Assembly (NCBI GenBank): GCA_017522105.1
Contig: JAFXAA010000016.1
Location: forward strand, 51,066-115,065
Direction of reading: 5' to 3'
Origin: Bacteroidales bacterium
GTDB taxonomy: Bacteria > Bacteroidota > Bacteroidia > Bacteroidales > P3
Length of the DNA stretch: 64,000 bases
Shown here: piece by piece, positions 55,135 through 64,000 of the stretch
Position numbering within the stretch: the first letter of the stretch is position 1
How the letters are laid out: each line of letters starts with the position of its first letter
The notes under the pieces: model-generated
Databases searched by the model: none
What the model was told of the DNA's origin: nothing
The model's input: only the letters and a program-made list of their open reading frames with translations
Position numbers and translations under genes: made by a program

Positions 55135-56454
55135 ATGAAGCAATTACACAAACTCATCCTCGCCACCTGCCTCCTCCTGTCTTGCAACATCGCACAGGGA
55201 CAGAACGTGTCGGGGCTCCCGACTCCGGCATTCCAATGGAAGTGCCAGTCTGCCGACTCGCGGTTGAACTTCCATCCGGCAACAATCGCACCACTACATT
55301 TCGACAGCATCCCCTATGCTGAAGACTACACAATTGTTGTGGTCTACAAGCCCGTCGCGGATACCGAAGCCACTGTGTGGCAGCTCGTTTTCGCCGACAG
55401 CATTGTCCGGGGACTGACCACAGAACGCATTGTCTCCGACAGCACCTCAATTCGCTATTCCCAGCAGTCCGACCGCAAGCCGGTGATTCATACCTTGCGT
55501 CAGTCCGCTCCCGATATCTCATCTGCCAACGTCAGACTGTCTGTCGGCGATGGGAATATCAAGGTCTCCGAGGTGCTGTATTTCAACCATCGTCTTGGCA
55601 ACTCCGCCTTGCGTCGTGTGCAGTCCGCTCTGGCTATCCGATATGGCATTACCCTCGGCCCTGTCGACTATATCGGAGGCAATGGCAATCGTGTCTGGCA
55701 GCATCGTCGCGACAGCGCCATGTTCCACCACCGCATCACAGGCGTTGGCAGCGACACCGCCTGCAATCTCCATCAGTTATGCAGCCGTTCCGAAATGGAT
55801 GGTTCTGTCGTCACACTCTCCGCCGACAGCCTCCCTCAAGGTGCCTATCTTCTCGTTGGTGACAATGATGCACCATTGACATTCCAACAGAAGGATGGAG
55901 ACGTGGAAACTCTTGCCCGACAATGGCGCGTGCAGGCTTCGGGGGCAGAGGGTGTCGACTTCTCACTCTCATTCGATACACGAAGAATCCCCATCCCCAC
56001 CGACAGTCTGGTGTTGTTACTTGATGACAATGTTGTCCTTCCATCGGTCGCAGCCACAAACGAAGTGCGTTTCGATAATCTATGGCTACCGTCCGACACC
56101 TGCACCTTCACCCTCGCTCGAGGCACTCTCCTGTGGCAACTGGCACAATCTGGAACAAAAGGCGCCAAAGGCCATGGCGGCAAAGAATACGGCGGAAACG
56201 AAGAATTTTCAATTTCCAATTCTCAATTCTCAATTTTTCCAAATCCCACCACAGGTCATTTCAATATCGAAGTGTCAGGCGCCCGTCAGGTACAGGTGAC
56301 GATATATAGCCTCCAGGGTAAGGTGATGGCTACCTATAACGATAGTGACCGCGACAAGTATTGTTTTGAAGGCTCTCTGCCGTCAGGCAACTCCTACTAT
56401 GCCACCATCACTACCGAGAGTGGCAGCCAAACCATGAAACTCGTAGTAAAGTAA
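55135..56454 (+). CDS. T9SS-secreted protein, partner of the SpvB/RHS gene
   Basis: This is a 439-residue protein; the start MKQLHKLILATCLLLSCNIAQ gives a signal peptide. Residues about 40-290 form a concanavalin-like fold with the block RYGITLGPVDYIGG...VWQHRRDSAMFHHRITGVG, seen in Bacteroidetes proteins that precede RHS genes. The C-terminal T9SS sorting domain begins at FPNPTTGHFNIEVSG and includes VTIYSLQGKVMATYND. Just before it, 7-nt repeats add EEFSISNSQFSI. It lies 13 bp before the giant RHS gene. Confidence 0.8.
   Translation: MKQLHKLILATCLLLSCNIAQGQNVSGLPTPAFQWKCQSADSRLNFHPATIAPLHFDSIPYAEDYTIVVVYKPVADTEATVWQLVFADSIVRGLTTERIVSDSTSIRYSQQSDRKPVIHTLRQSAPDISSANVRLSVGDGNIKVSEVLYFNHRLGNSALRRVQSALAIRYGITLGPVDYIGGNGNRVWQHRRDSAMFHHRITGVGSDTACNLHQLCSRSEMDGSVVTLSADSLPQGAYLLVGDNDAPLTFQQKDGDVETLARQWRVQASGAEGVDFSLSFDTRRIPIPTDSLVLLLDDNVVLPSVAATNEVRFDNLWLPSDTCTFTLARGTLLWQLAQSGTKGAKGHGGKEYGGNEEFSISNSQFSIFPNPTTGHFNIEVSGARQVQVTIYSLQGKVMATYNDSDRDKYCFEGSLPSGNSYYATITTESGSQTMKLVVK
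56204..56238. repeat. 7-nt in-frame stutter before the T9SS domain
   Basis: There are five units: AATTTTC, AATTTCC, AATTCTC, AATTCTC, AATTTTT. They encode the linker just upstream of FPNPTTG. I recall similar NSQFSIF-type linkers before sorting domains in other Bacteroidales proteins. Confidence 0.88.
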
Positions 56455-56467
56455 AGAAACCAAAGTT

Positions 56468-59400
56468 ATGAAATCATCTCACAAATACTTATACATCCTT
56501 GCAGCTGTTGTGATACTGTCTTGTTTACAATCTTGCCAACAGCATGAAGAAACCATTATATCAAAGAATACAGTTCTTCAGGACAAAAACCATGAGAGCG
56601 TTTCAGACACCGGTTCTGTACATGTCGCCAGCCAGCCGTTCCAAGACTTTGTAAACGTCCGTCAGCCCGACAAGCGTGTCAGAGCAAAGAAAGGCCATGC
56701 TCTGCTGATTGAGACCGAAGGTCTGAGTCTTGCGGCAACCGACACCGCCGTCATACGAAGCGATACCTATAGCGTGACTTCGTTGTTCCCCGAAGAACTG
56801 CCACCGCTGCCACAAGGCATGATGAATATGACTGCCGCCACAGCTGGCTACCGTCTCCTGCCTGGCGGCGAACATTTCCGGCCATACGCGGAATTGCGAA
56901 TGGCCTACGACCCGGAGCGCCTGCCACAAGGCTATACGCCTTACGATATCTACACCTCTTTCTACGACACCGCAACCTTGGCTTGGGTGCGTTTGGAACG
57001 CGTCGAGGTGGATACAGTCAATCACGAAATCGTGTCGCTGACCACCCACTTCACAGACTTCATCAACGAGCTCTTGAAGGCACCTGAGATGCCCGAAACC
57101 CAGGCCTTCGTACCGACGGCACTGAGCGACATGGAGGCCGTCAGTCCGATGGATGGATTGATTATCGCAACTCCACCTGAGGCCAATAACAACGGCACAA
57201 CCAACCTGAGCTATCCTCTATGGATACCAGCTGGCCGAGCCAACATGCAACCAAATCTAACGTTGAGTTATAGTAGCACCGGAGGAAATGGTTGGCTAGG
57301 CATCGGCTGGGATATATACATCCCTTCTGTAACGATAGATACCCGTTGGGGTGTACCTCGCTACAATGCCAGCAAAGAAACCGAGATTTACTTGCTTGAC
57401 GGAGAGCAACTGATTACCAAAGAGACTGACGGCACACCACGTGCGATGCCACACCGGACCAACCAACAGAGCAACCGCCTGCCTGACGGCACACAATTCT
57501 ACGCCCGCACAGGCGATGCTCACGACAGCATTATTCGTCACGACACATTGACTTCTACTTATTGGTGGGAGGTTGTGGACCGTAATGGTGTTACTCACTA
57601 TTATGGACACTATCCCGATTCGCCACTTAACACTTCACTCCATCCAACCACCCTCAAGGATGACCGTGGCAATATAGCCAAATGGATGCTGGCCGAGAGC
57701 CGCGATCCTTACGGAAACTGGGTTCGTTACTACTATGATTTGGAAACAACGGGAGGTGCTGTCCCTGGACGTCAGATATACCTCGAACATATAGAATACA
57801 CCGGTAACAATAACGAACGAGGCGAGATCAGAGTTGATTTTGTGTGTAGGGATCGCGATCCCAGAGATGTTCCAGTCTCCTGTAACTTGGGCTTCAAAGA
57901 GACCACAAGTAAGGAATTGTGTTATATTAGAGCGTATCTGGACACATGTTTATATACTGATACCATATACGGAACTAGCTATTACTTCGAGAAGGAGGTG
58001 TCTGAAGCTTCTAATTTTAAGACTCGACTTAAATCTGTCCTTATGACAGCCAAGGACGAAGGGGCTCCTATGAAATGGTGTACTCATCACGATACTGCTG
58101 ACCCCGCTTATTCTTTTAATCACCTGGACTTTCAGTATTACGATGCGCCAGCGCCCAGCTCTCTTTTCTCCGAGGAATACCAGAGCAACGTCAATGACGC
58201 AGGTTTGACAGCATTTGTTTTAACACCAGGTTTTCGGGACGATTCCGTCACATCGGCCACGGCTTTGGGCCTTTCCCAATCTTCCAACTGGAGCATCGGA
58301 GGCACTTTCGGCATTGGACTCGGAACGGATGTCGCTTGGACCAAAACAAGTATCGGCGGCAACTTCCATTGGAGCGAAAGTTCCAGCGAATCGCTATCTA
58401 TGCTTATTGACATCGATGGAGACGGTATTGCCGACAAGGTCTATACCAGAGGTGGCTCACTGTATTGGCAAAAGCAATTAGTTTCTTCAGACAGCAGTAT
58501 AACAGTTAACGGCGACAGTGCGATAGACGGTCCAGGCCATTTTTTGCTGGAGAATAGCTCAACTGCCACATTGGGCGTACAAGCCAGTGTTGCGGCCGCC
58601 AGCGGTAGCGCCAATTGGTCAAAAACGACAAGCACGACCTCAACATATTTTGCCGATGTTGACGGCGACGGACTTGTGGACCTTGTGGTTGATGGTCAAG
58701 TGTATTTCAACCGCATTGTAAACAACGAACCTAAGTTCTCACGCTATAGAGAAGCTCCAATCATTGAGGATGAAGATGAACCTACGATGCAACAGATAGC
58801 CTGCGACAGCATAATATTCGACGGACAGGTTGACACCAACGTGGCATGCGACCGCATCTGGAAAATTGAGAGCATATCATCTAAAACATATGATTATACC
58901 TCTGCAGCAGAAATTGCACAGAGTTATAGTATAGACGAAGACCATTCGGCAATTATCACACCAGATACTGCTGGGAAATACCGGATAACATTTTACTACG
59001 CCGAGATGGACTGTTCTCGCAGAAACCTTGCGGGCATTGGCGTACCAAACACAGAGTCGGTCAGAGCCTGGGTGGCCCCTGATACAGGAAGTGTGTCTAT
59101 CTACTACCATGTAAGGCTTCTGAAAGATACAAATGTATATAAATATAGGCATGTGGACGGCATCACTTATGTCATTCAACATTCAAAAGGGGTGGTGCCC
59201 GCTGACCACTACAGCCTACACAGTGCACATGACTCTATAATTGACACCATGTATATATGTGATACTTGTTGGAATGACGAGGAATTCTTCTACAACTCTC
59301 TATACGATATCAACGTGGACTCGGGAGACATCATTTTGTTCAGGCTACAGTCAATGAACGACAAGCAACTTGATAATATTGAGGACAGTATCATTATTAC

Positions 59401-62400
59401 ATTCTCCGACACATTGAATCGTAGCGTGGATTATAACAGCAACTCGTCGTTTGTACTTACAGACAATAAATATTTCACGGCACCTTTCAATGGTCAGTAT
59501 TCTTTAGAAATTGATACAAACCATATTGGCAGCGACATAAATCTTAATATCGTAAGGCCCTCTTCTAGCAGTATTGCCCAAGACGAAATAATACAGCTCA
59601 TAGCGAATTCTACCGACACCAATGCTAATTGGGGAAACGTAGACGTACGAGCGAAGATAAAATACTGGAGCGATAGTATAGCTGATACAATGACCATCTG
59701 GACCGTGGGAAGAAAGGATATATTACATCCTGATACTTGTATTTGGGGCGACACCACCTATCAGAACCTCTTTGGTCCATTATATAACGGATGGGGGCAA
59801 TTTACATACCACCCTCATGATGCAAGTAATAAGCTAATCCCTTTAGATAGTTTGATTGTACCCAAAAGAGTTACTGTTGGACAAGAAAATTCAAGCGGAC
59901 GAGCTGAAATCATAAATCAAATAAACACTCCAGTTGACAGCGCAGGCTTCAATAGCCCGAGTATTGACGCTTTTGAAAACAGTTATGGCAGTTATTACAA
60001 TCCAATGTCTGAATCAAGTTGCTGGGTGGAAATGAATGCCGACGCCGAACACAATCGTTGGGTCGCGTTCGGCGCCCATAACAGCATCGGACGAAAAGCC
60101 ATGAGCAATACTATGCAGAAAGAGTGGTACAATTTAGCTAAAATATTGGTTGACACGAACGAGATATTCCTTCCCCCAACAAGCCACCACGACGATGCTG
60201 TGCCTCCGGCGGCTTTTGACGGCACTCCCGCCAAAGCCATCGTCAAAGTAAATAGTTCATCCAACCAAAACTATGCGGCAGGTGTGGCCGTGGTCAATGT
60301 TGCCTACAGTCACGGCACCAGCAATATTGACATGGACTATATTGACATGAATGGTGACCGTTACCCAGACATCGTGGGCCCTGGGTATGTTCAATACCGC
60401 CAACAATGGGGTGGTATGGGCAACAGTAAAGGTCTACCTCTTGGCATAAATATTGTTTCGTCCTCTGAAACAAATAGTATCGGCGCTGGTTTTGGGGCCT
60501 CTCCCTCATCTCACAACAGAACCACTTCCACAAATCCAGCTAAAGCAAAGTTCACTATTTCCGGTGATGGAAGTAGTTTTAATTCCGACCTCAATGTTGG
60601 GCTCAATAACTCTTCTTCATCCTGGACTGATATCAACGGCGACGGCTTGCCAGATTATGTTACCGCCGATGGTTATGTCAGGCTAAACACTGGTTATGAC
60701 TTCTTGAATTCTGAAGATTGGAACTTCGGTGCCAACCATGCATTGCAATCTGGCATGAGCGCATCTGGGTCATCAAGTATCGGGGTGCCTATAACCAATC
60801 TTGCACAAGGCAGTATACAGGTTGGAGCTGGACTTAGCCGTTCTGTAAATCGTACAGACCACACCTTGATGGATATTAATGGTGACGGGCTTCCTGATTT
60901 AGTATGGCGTAATCCTTTAGATTTGCAGGATGTTAATAGATGGGCACAATTGATCGACACTTTGAGCTCTGTACACGTCATGTTCAACCTCGGTAATGGT
61001 CAATGGTCTGAACAGTACGATCTGAACATCAAAAATTTCAACTGGTCTGAAGCCTACAACGAATCACTCAATATTGGTGCAACGGCAGGATTCGCTTTCT
61101 GGGGAATCAAAGCAACGGTTGGCATCAACGCCACACCATACAGCAGCGGAACTAACAGAGACCGTCTACAATTGGTGGATGTCAACGGGGATGGCCTGCC
61201 AGACTTGGTCACTTCGAATCAGGAAGACAAAATCGCAGTTAGATATAACATGGGCGGTAAGACGAACCTGCTACGAAAAGTAACCAATTTTACCGGAAGC
61301 GAGATTAACTTAGGTTACACACTTTCTACCCCAGATTATATGCAACCCTCTCGCACATGGCTTTTGGATACCGTGACCACACACGACCCACTCAATCCCA
61401 ACGGCGGCGATACATCAGTGACTATATTTGAATATTCCAATCCGAATTATAACCGATTTGAACGCGCCTTTTGGGGGTATGGCACCGTGGTGACCAAACA
61501 GCTGAATCCTTCCGATGGCAGTGTCTACAGAAAAATAGAACGAAACTATTGCAATACAGATATACTGAAAAAAGGACGTATCTTGAGGGAACTGACCTCT
61601 GACGGAAACGACAACAAATACATAGAAAAGGTATATCAGTACGAATATGCCACCAACAACGGAGTTGATGTGGATTCTTGTATTGTTAATGCATACAACA
61701 GCATGGAACGTATCGTAACAAGATATTATGAGGGGCATACTCACCACAAAATGACAGTGGCAGAGACTTTCCGATATGACCGGTACCATAATGTCGTAAC
61801 ATACATCGATGAAGGCGACACCGCCTACTCCGACGACGGAGCTATGGCAAGTATCACCTATTACACAAACCAGCCCAATAATCTCATCGGACTTCGGAAA
61901 GATTTCACAATTCTGCCGGCCGACTCATCCATCATTCTGCGTGAGAATCAGTTCGTGTACAACTCCGAAGGTAAATTGACGAAACAAACACTCGGCACAG
62001 GTCCAAACTCTCCCGTGTACGAGTTTGAATACGACACCATTTATGGCAACATCATTAGAAGGGTTCTTCCACGTAACGACAGTTATCAACGTATGGAGTA
62101 TTATTATACTTATGATGACTTTTTACATTCTTATCCAGTCCGTATCGAAAACTCATTCCATGATACAACCGTAACATCATACGACTATCATCTGGGCAAA
62201 CCGCTGACAATAACCGACCAATGTGGCAATACAATGACATACACGTATGATTACGTAGGGCGCCTCGTCGCTGTTCGTTCTCCGATGAACAATAGTGTCC
62301 GTCCCTCTGTCAGAAGCTTATACTATACAGACAGCAGTAGTTATTCTTACGCCATTTATGGCATTTTTCCACACCAACACTATCTTATGCACCACCCAAG

Positions 62401-64000
62401 ACCATACACTTTCACCGAACATTTTGACGATTACGGGAATTTAATTACACGAACCGTTGTTATCACCGATGGTTTTGGACGTGTGCTGCAAACAAAAAAA
62501 GGTTTAATGGAAAACGGCATTGAAAAAATGCAAGTCTCTGGACGGATAATGACGGATGCCTTCGGTCGGACTACCAGAAAGTACGATCCTTTTACCATAA
62601 ACGACACCTCTCTACATACGCTGGGACAGTTCGAGCCCTATATGGATTCATCTGCAACCGTAACGTCCTACGATGTCCTTGACCGCGTGACCGAAGAACG
62701 GCATCCTCTCAATGTAAATACGTTTTACTTCCACGATATCGCAAACGATGCCGGCGACCACCGCCGCTTCTACACCCGTATAATCGGCCCCAATGGCGAT
62801 ACAACTCACCAGTATGCAGACTACGAAGGTCGTCAGGTGCAGGTGACCGACGCTGATGGTGGCATCACCACCATGCACTACGACAACCTCGGTCAGCTTG
62901 CCTCTTCATCCGATCCCGAAGGGTTTACCACCTACTATGACTACGACAACCTTGGCCGCCTCATCTACAGAGACCACCCCGATGCCGGTACCACGCAGTA
63001 TGAATATGACCCAGCTGGCAACATCACAAAAGAAACAAACCCATTGGGGGAAATTTTTTATGATTATGAATACTACAGACCAATAGATAAACGTTATAGT
63101 TATATGACAGGCAACGATGTGACATACGAATACGATACCAATGGCAATGGCCGCGGGCGCCTGTGGCGTATCACCGACGGCAGCGGGATGTGTGAGTACA
63201 GATATGACAAGCTCGGCAATGTCACTGACGAGACACGCACCATAGCCCTGCCACAGCACGGCGAGGTGTACCAGTTCAGGATGCTATACCAGTATGACAG
63301 CTGGGGACGTATGCTCACGATGACCTACCCCGACAATGAGGAGATAACCTACACCTATCAGTGGGGTGGCGACCTCTATGCTATGCACGGGAACAAGAAC
63401 GGCAACGACCGCACCTACATCAGGGAGATACAATACAACTCTTTCGGCCAGAAAAAAATCATGAACTATGGTAATGGCACCAGTGCTCACTACACATACG
63501 ACGCACTGCATCGCCTCGCCAATCTCCAAAGTACTGACAGCCTCGGCAACTTAATGCAAGACATTGACTATACTTTTGACAATGCCAGCAATGTGACAAG
63601 AATTGTCAACAATGCCGGTGTGGTAAATACACTTGGCGGTGGTTATAAGAACAACTACAAGTATGATGCCCTGCACCGGCTTGTGACGTCGTACGGCGGA
63701 GGTGCCATAGGGAACTACAACACCAATATCACATATTCACCATCGGGCAGACTGATAGGGAAATTCCGCGATAATAACTCTGTCACGCTGTCGGCCTCAG
63801 TCGATATGGCCTACGGCTATTGCAATGCCCACCAGCCCCACGCCGTAAAACGTATGTTCGACTACAAAAACGGAATGCTTTACGATATGCGCTGGGATGA
63901 AGCTGGAAACCTCGGACAGGTAAGTTTGTCCAAGACCGGAAAAATGTTTGAGGCAGGACGCTTCCTCTTCTGGACGGAAGACAACCGTATGCACGCCGCT
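56468..64000 (+). CDS. giant SpvB/RHS-repeat lipoprotein (3' end outside window)
   Basis: At least 2511 residues are open to the right edge; I checked the reading by eye and saw no stop, with long stretches translated codon by codon and some central parts only sampled. The N-terminus is a lipobox signal (MKSSHKYLYILAAVVILSCLQSC). The SpvB-like module begins near residue 240 (TNLSYPLWIPAGRAN; GWLGIGWDI, about 275). FG-GAP/VCBS-like repeats follow (LIDIDGDGIADKV, about 648; DVDGDGLVDLVV; DINGDGLPDLVW). YNGWGQFTYHP recalls the TcB part of insecticidal toxin complexes. YD repeats start near residue 2110 (YDNLGQLASSSD; YDNLGRLIYRDHPD). The variable C-terminal effector should lie beyond the edge. 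Codon use is more AT-rich than the core genes. Confidence 0.88.
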   Translation, partial: MKSSHKYLYILAAVVILSCLQSCQQHEETIISKNTVLQDKNHESVSDTGSVHVASQPFQDFVNVRQPDKRVRAKKGHALLIETEGLSLAATDTAVIRSDTYSVTSLFPEELPPLPQGMMNMTAATAGYRLLPGGEHFRPYAELRMAYDPERLPQGYTPYDIYTSFYDTATLAWVRLERVEVDTVNHEIVSLTTHFTDFINELLKAPEMPETQAFVPTALSDMEAVSPMDGLIIATPPEANNNGTTNLSYPLWIPAGRANMQPNLTLSYSSTGGNGWLGIGWDIYIPSVTIDTRWGVPRYNASKETEIYLLDGEQLITKETDGTPRAMPHRTNQQSNRLPDGTQFYARTGDAHDSIIRHDTLTSTYWWEVVDRNGVTHYYGHYPDSPLNTSLHPTTLKDDRGNIAKWMLAESRDPYGNWVRYYYDLETTGGAVPGRQIYLEHIEYTGNNNERGEIRVDFVCRDRDPRDVPVSCNLGFKETTSKELCYIRAYLDTCLYTDTIYGTSYYFEKEVSEASNFKTRLKSVLMTAKDEGAPMKWCTHHDTADPAYSFNHLDFQYYDAPAPSSLFSEEYQSNVNDAGLTAFVLTPGFRDDSVTSATALGLSQSSNWSIGGTFGIGLGTDVAWTKTSIGGNFHWSESSSESLSMLIDIDGDGIADKVYTRGGSLYWQKQLVSSDSSITVNGDSAIDGPGHFLLENSSTATLGVQASVAAASGSANWSKTTSTTSTYFADVDGDGLVDLVVDGQVYFNRIVNNEPKFSRYREAPIIEDEDEPTMQQIACDSIIFDGQVDTNVACDRIWKIESISSKTYDYTSAAEIAQSYSIDEDHSAIITPDTAGKYRITFYYAEMDCSRRNLAGIGVPNTESVRAWVAPDTGSVSIYYHVRLLKDTNVYKYRHVDGITYVIQHSKGVVPADHYSLHSAHDSIIDTMYICDTCWNDEEFFYNSLYDINVDSGDIILFRLQSMNDKQLDNIEDSIIITFSDTLNRSVDYNSNSSFVLTDNKYFTAPFNGQYSLEIDTNHIGSDINLNIVRPSSSSIAQDEIIQLIANSTDTNANWGNVDVRAKIKYWSDSIADTMTIWTVGRKDILHPDTCIWGDTTYQNLFGPLYNGWGQFTYHPHDASNKLIPLDSLIVPKRVTVGQENSSGRAEIINQINTPVDSAGFNSPSIDAFENSYGSYYNPMSESSCWVEMNADAEHNRWVAFGAHNSIGRKAMSNTMQKEWYNLAKILVDTNEIFLPPTSHHDDAVPPAAFDGTPAKAIVKVNSSSNQNYAAGVAVVNVAYSHGTSNIDMDYIDMNGDRYPDIVGPGYVQYRQQWGGMGNSKGLPLGINIVSSSETNSIGAGFGASPSSHNRTTSTNPAKAKFTISGDGSSFNSDLNVGLNNSSSSWTDINGDGLPDYVTADGYVRLNTGYDFLNSEDWNFGANHALQSGMSASGSSSIGVPITNLAQGSIQVGAGLSRSVNRTDHTLMDINGDGLPDLVWRNPLDLQDVNRWAQLIDTLSSVHVMFNLGNGQWSEQYDLNIKNFNWSEAYNESLNIGATAGFAFWGIKATVGINATPYSSGTNRDRLQLVDVNGDGLPDLVTSNQEDKIAVRYNMGGKTNLLRKVTNFTGSEINLGYTLSTPDYMQPSRTWLLDTVTTHDPLNPNGGDTSVTIFEYSNPNYNRFERAFWGYGTVVTKQLNPSDGSVYRKIERNYCNTDILKKGRILRELTSDGNDNKYIEKVYQYEYATNNGVDVDSCIVNAYNSMERIVTRYYEGHTHHKMTVAETFRYDRYHNVVTYIDEGDTAYSDDGAMASITYYTNQPNNLIGLRKDFTILPADSSIILRENQFVYNSEGKLTKQTLGTGPNSPVYEFEYDTIYGNIIRRVLPRNDSYQRMEYYYTYDDFLHSYPVRIENSFHDTTVTSYDYHLGKPLTITDQCGNTMTYTYDYVGRLVAVRSPMNNSVRPSVRSLYYTDSSSYSYAIYGIFPHQHYLMHHPRPYTFTEHFDDYGNLITRTVVITDGFGRVLQTKKGLMENGIEKMQVSGRIMTDAFGRTTRKYDPFTINDTSLHTLGQFEPYMDSSATVTSYDVLDRVTEERHPLNVNTFYFHDIANDAGDHRRFYTRIIGPNGDTTHQYADYEGRQVQVTDADGGITTMHYDNLGQLASSSDPEGFTTYYDYDNLGRLIYRDHPDAGTTQYEYDPAGNITKETNPLGEIFYDYEYYRPIDKRYSYMTGNDVTYEYDTNGNGRGRLWRITDGSGMCEYRYDKLGNVTDETRTIALPQHGEVYQFRMLYQYDSWGRMLTMTYPDNEEITYTYQWGGDLYAMHGNKNGNDRTYIREIQYNSFGQKKIMNYGNGTSAHYTYDALHRLANLQSTDSLGNLMQDIDYTFDNASNVTRIVNNAGVVNTLGGGYKNNYKYDALHRLVTSYGGGAIGNYNTNITYSPSGRLIGKFRDNNSVTLSASVDMAYGYCNAHQPHAVKRMFDYKNGMLYDMRWDEAGNLGQVSLSKTGKMFEAGRFLFWTEDNRMHAA

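Noticed and set aside
56468-64000. Frameshift in the RHS gene near 61800
   Set aside because: On re-reading the bases, frame continuity holds: the codons across 61796-61810 read V-T-Y-I-D without shift.

Overview
The window looks like a chromosome segment of a fermentative, anaerobic Bacteroidales bacterium. The evidence is the TAnnTTTG type of -7 promoter element upstream of many genes, type IX secretion (T9SS) C-terminal sorting domains, many lipoproteins and outer-membrane barrels, a DUF4248 protein, and an amino-acid fermentation gene set (lysine 5,6-aminomutase, butyryl-CoA dehydrogenase with Etf, an Hnd-type [FeFe] hydrogenase). Genus cannot be fixed from the sequence alone.

Layout. 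1-3150: right end of an integrated element (prophage or ICE). It has a leftward operon of small overlapping genes, a divergent repressor with palindromic operators, a small membrane protein, and a tRNA 3'-end remnant that probably marks the attachment site. 3150-7200: host housekeeping genes: CPBP protease, HU, a 29-residue AURKAIP1/COX24-like ribosomal candidate, RNase G, a GH25 lysozyme-like protein. 7250-10340: kamD-kamE-CoA-transferase subunit B. 10346-15293: a surface cluster with a LacZ-like protein that lacks both catalytic glutamates and is frameshifted near its end. 15577-22000: trigger factor, two tandem outer-membrane proteins, a carboxypeptidase-regulatory-like protein and a PatB/MalY lyase. 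22300-27200: a structured leader, a vWA-like lipoprotein and small accessory genes. 27281-30938 (minus): ridA-bcd-etfB-etfA. 31433-34510: a membrane EF-hand protein and an exo/endonuclease-family protein. 34564-40780: a cobalamin riboswitch in front of a 1916-residue T9SS protein with four tandem repeats. 41295-46124: hndB-hndC-hndD-hndA. 46192-52287: a rhodanese/metallo-beta-lactamase lipoprotein, Dus, Ogt, guanine deaminase, a VanX-like dipeptidase and a Na+/alanine symporter. 52600-64000: a more AT-rich accessory region with a sigma-like factor, small envelope proteins, a T9SS protein and a very large SpvB/RHS lipoprotein that runs off the right edge.

How it works together. KamDE (adenosylcobalamin-dependent), CoA transferase, Bcd-EtfAB and the Hnd hydrogenase fit fermentation of lysine or other amino acids to butyrate and acetate, with H2 as electron sink. 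The cobalamin riboswitch upstream of a giant surface protein fits vitamin B12 supply for the same organism.

The most unusual signal is a set of short-unit tandem repeats (units of 7, 9, 10, 11, 12, 14 or 24 nt). Many are arranged as two facing arms that would form a long RNA hairpin. They fill every internal gap of the bcd-etf and hnd operons, occur in other intergenic regions, and are read in frame inside several genes. I know of no named family that covers them.
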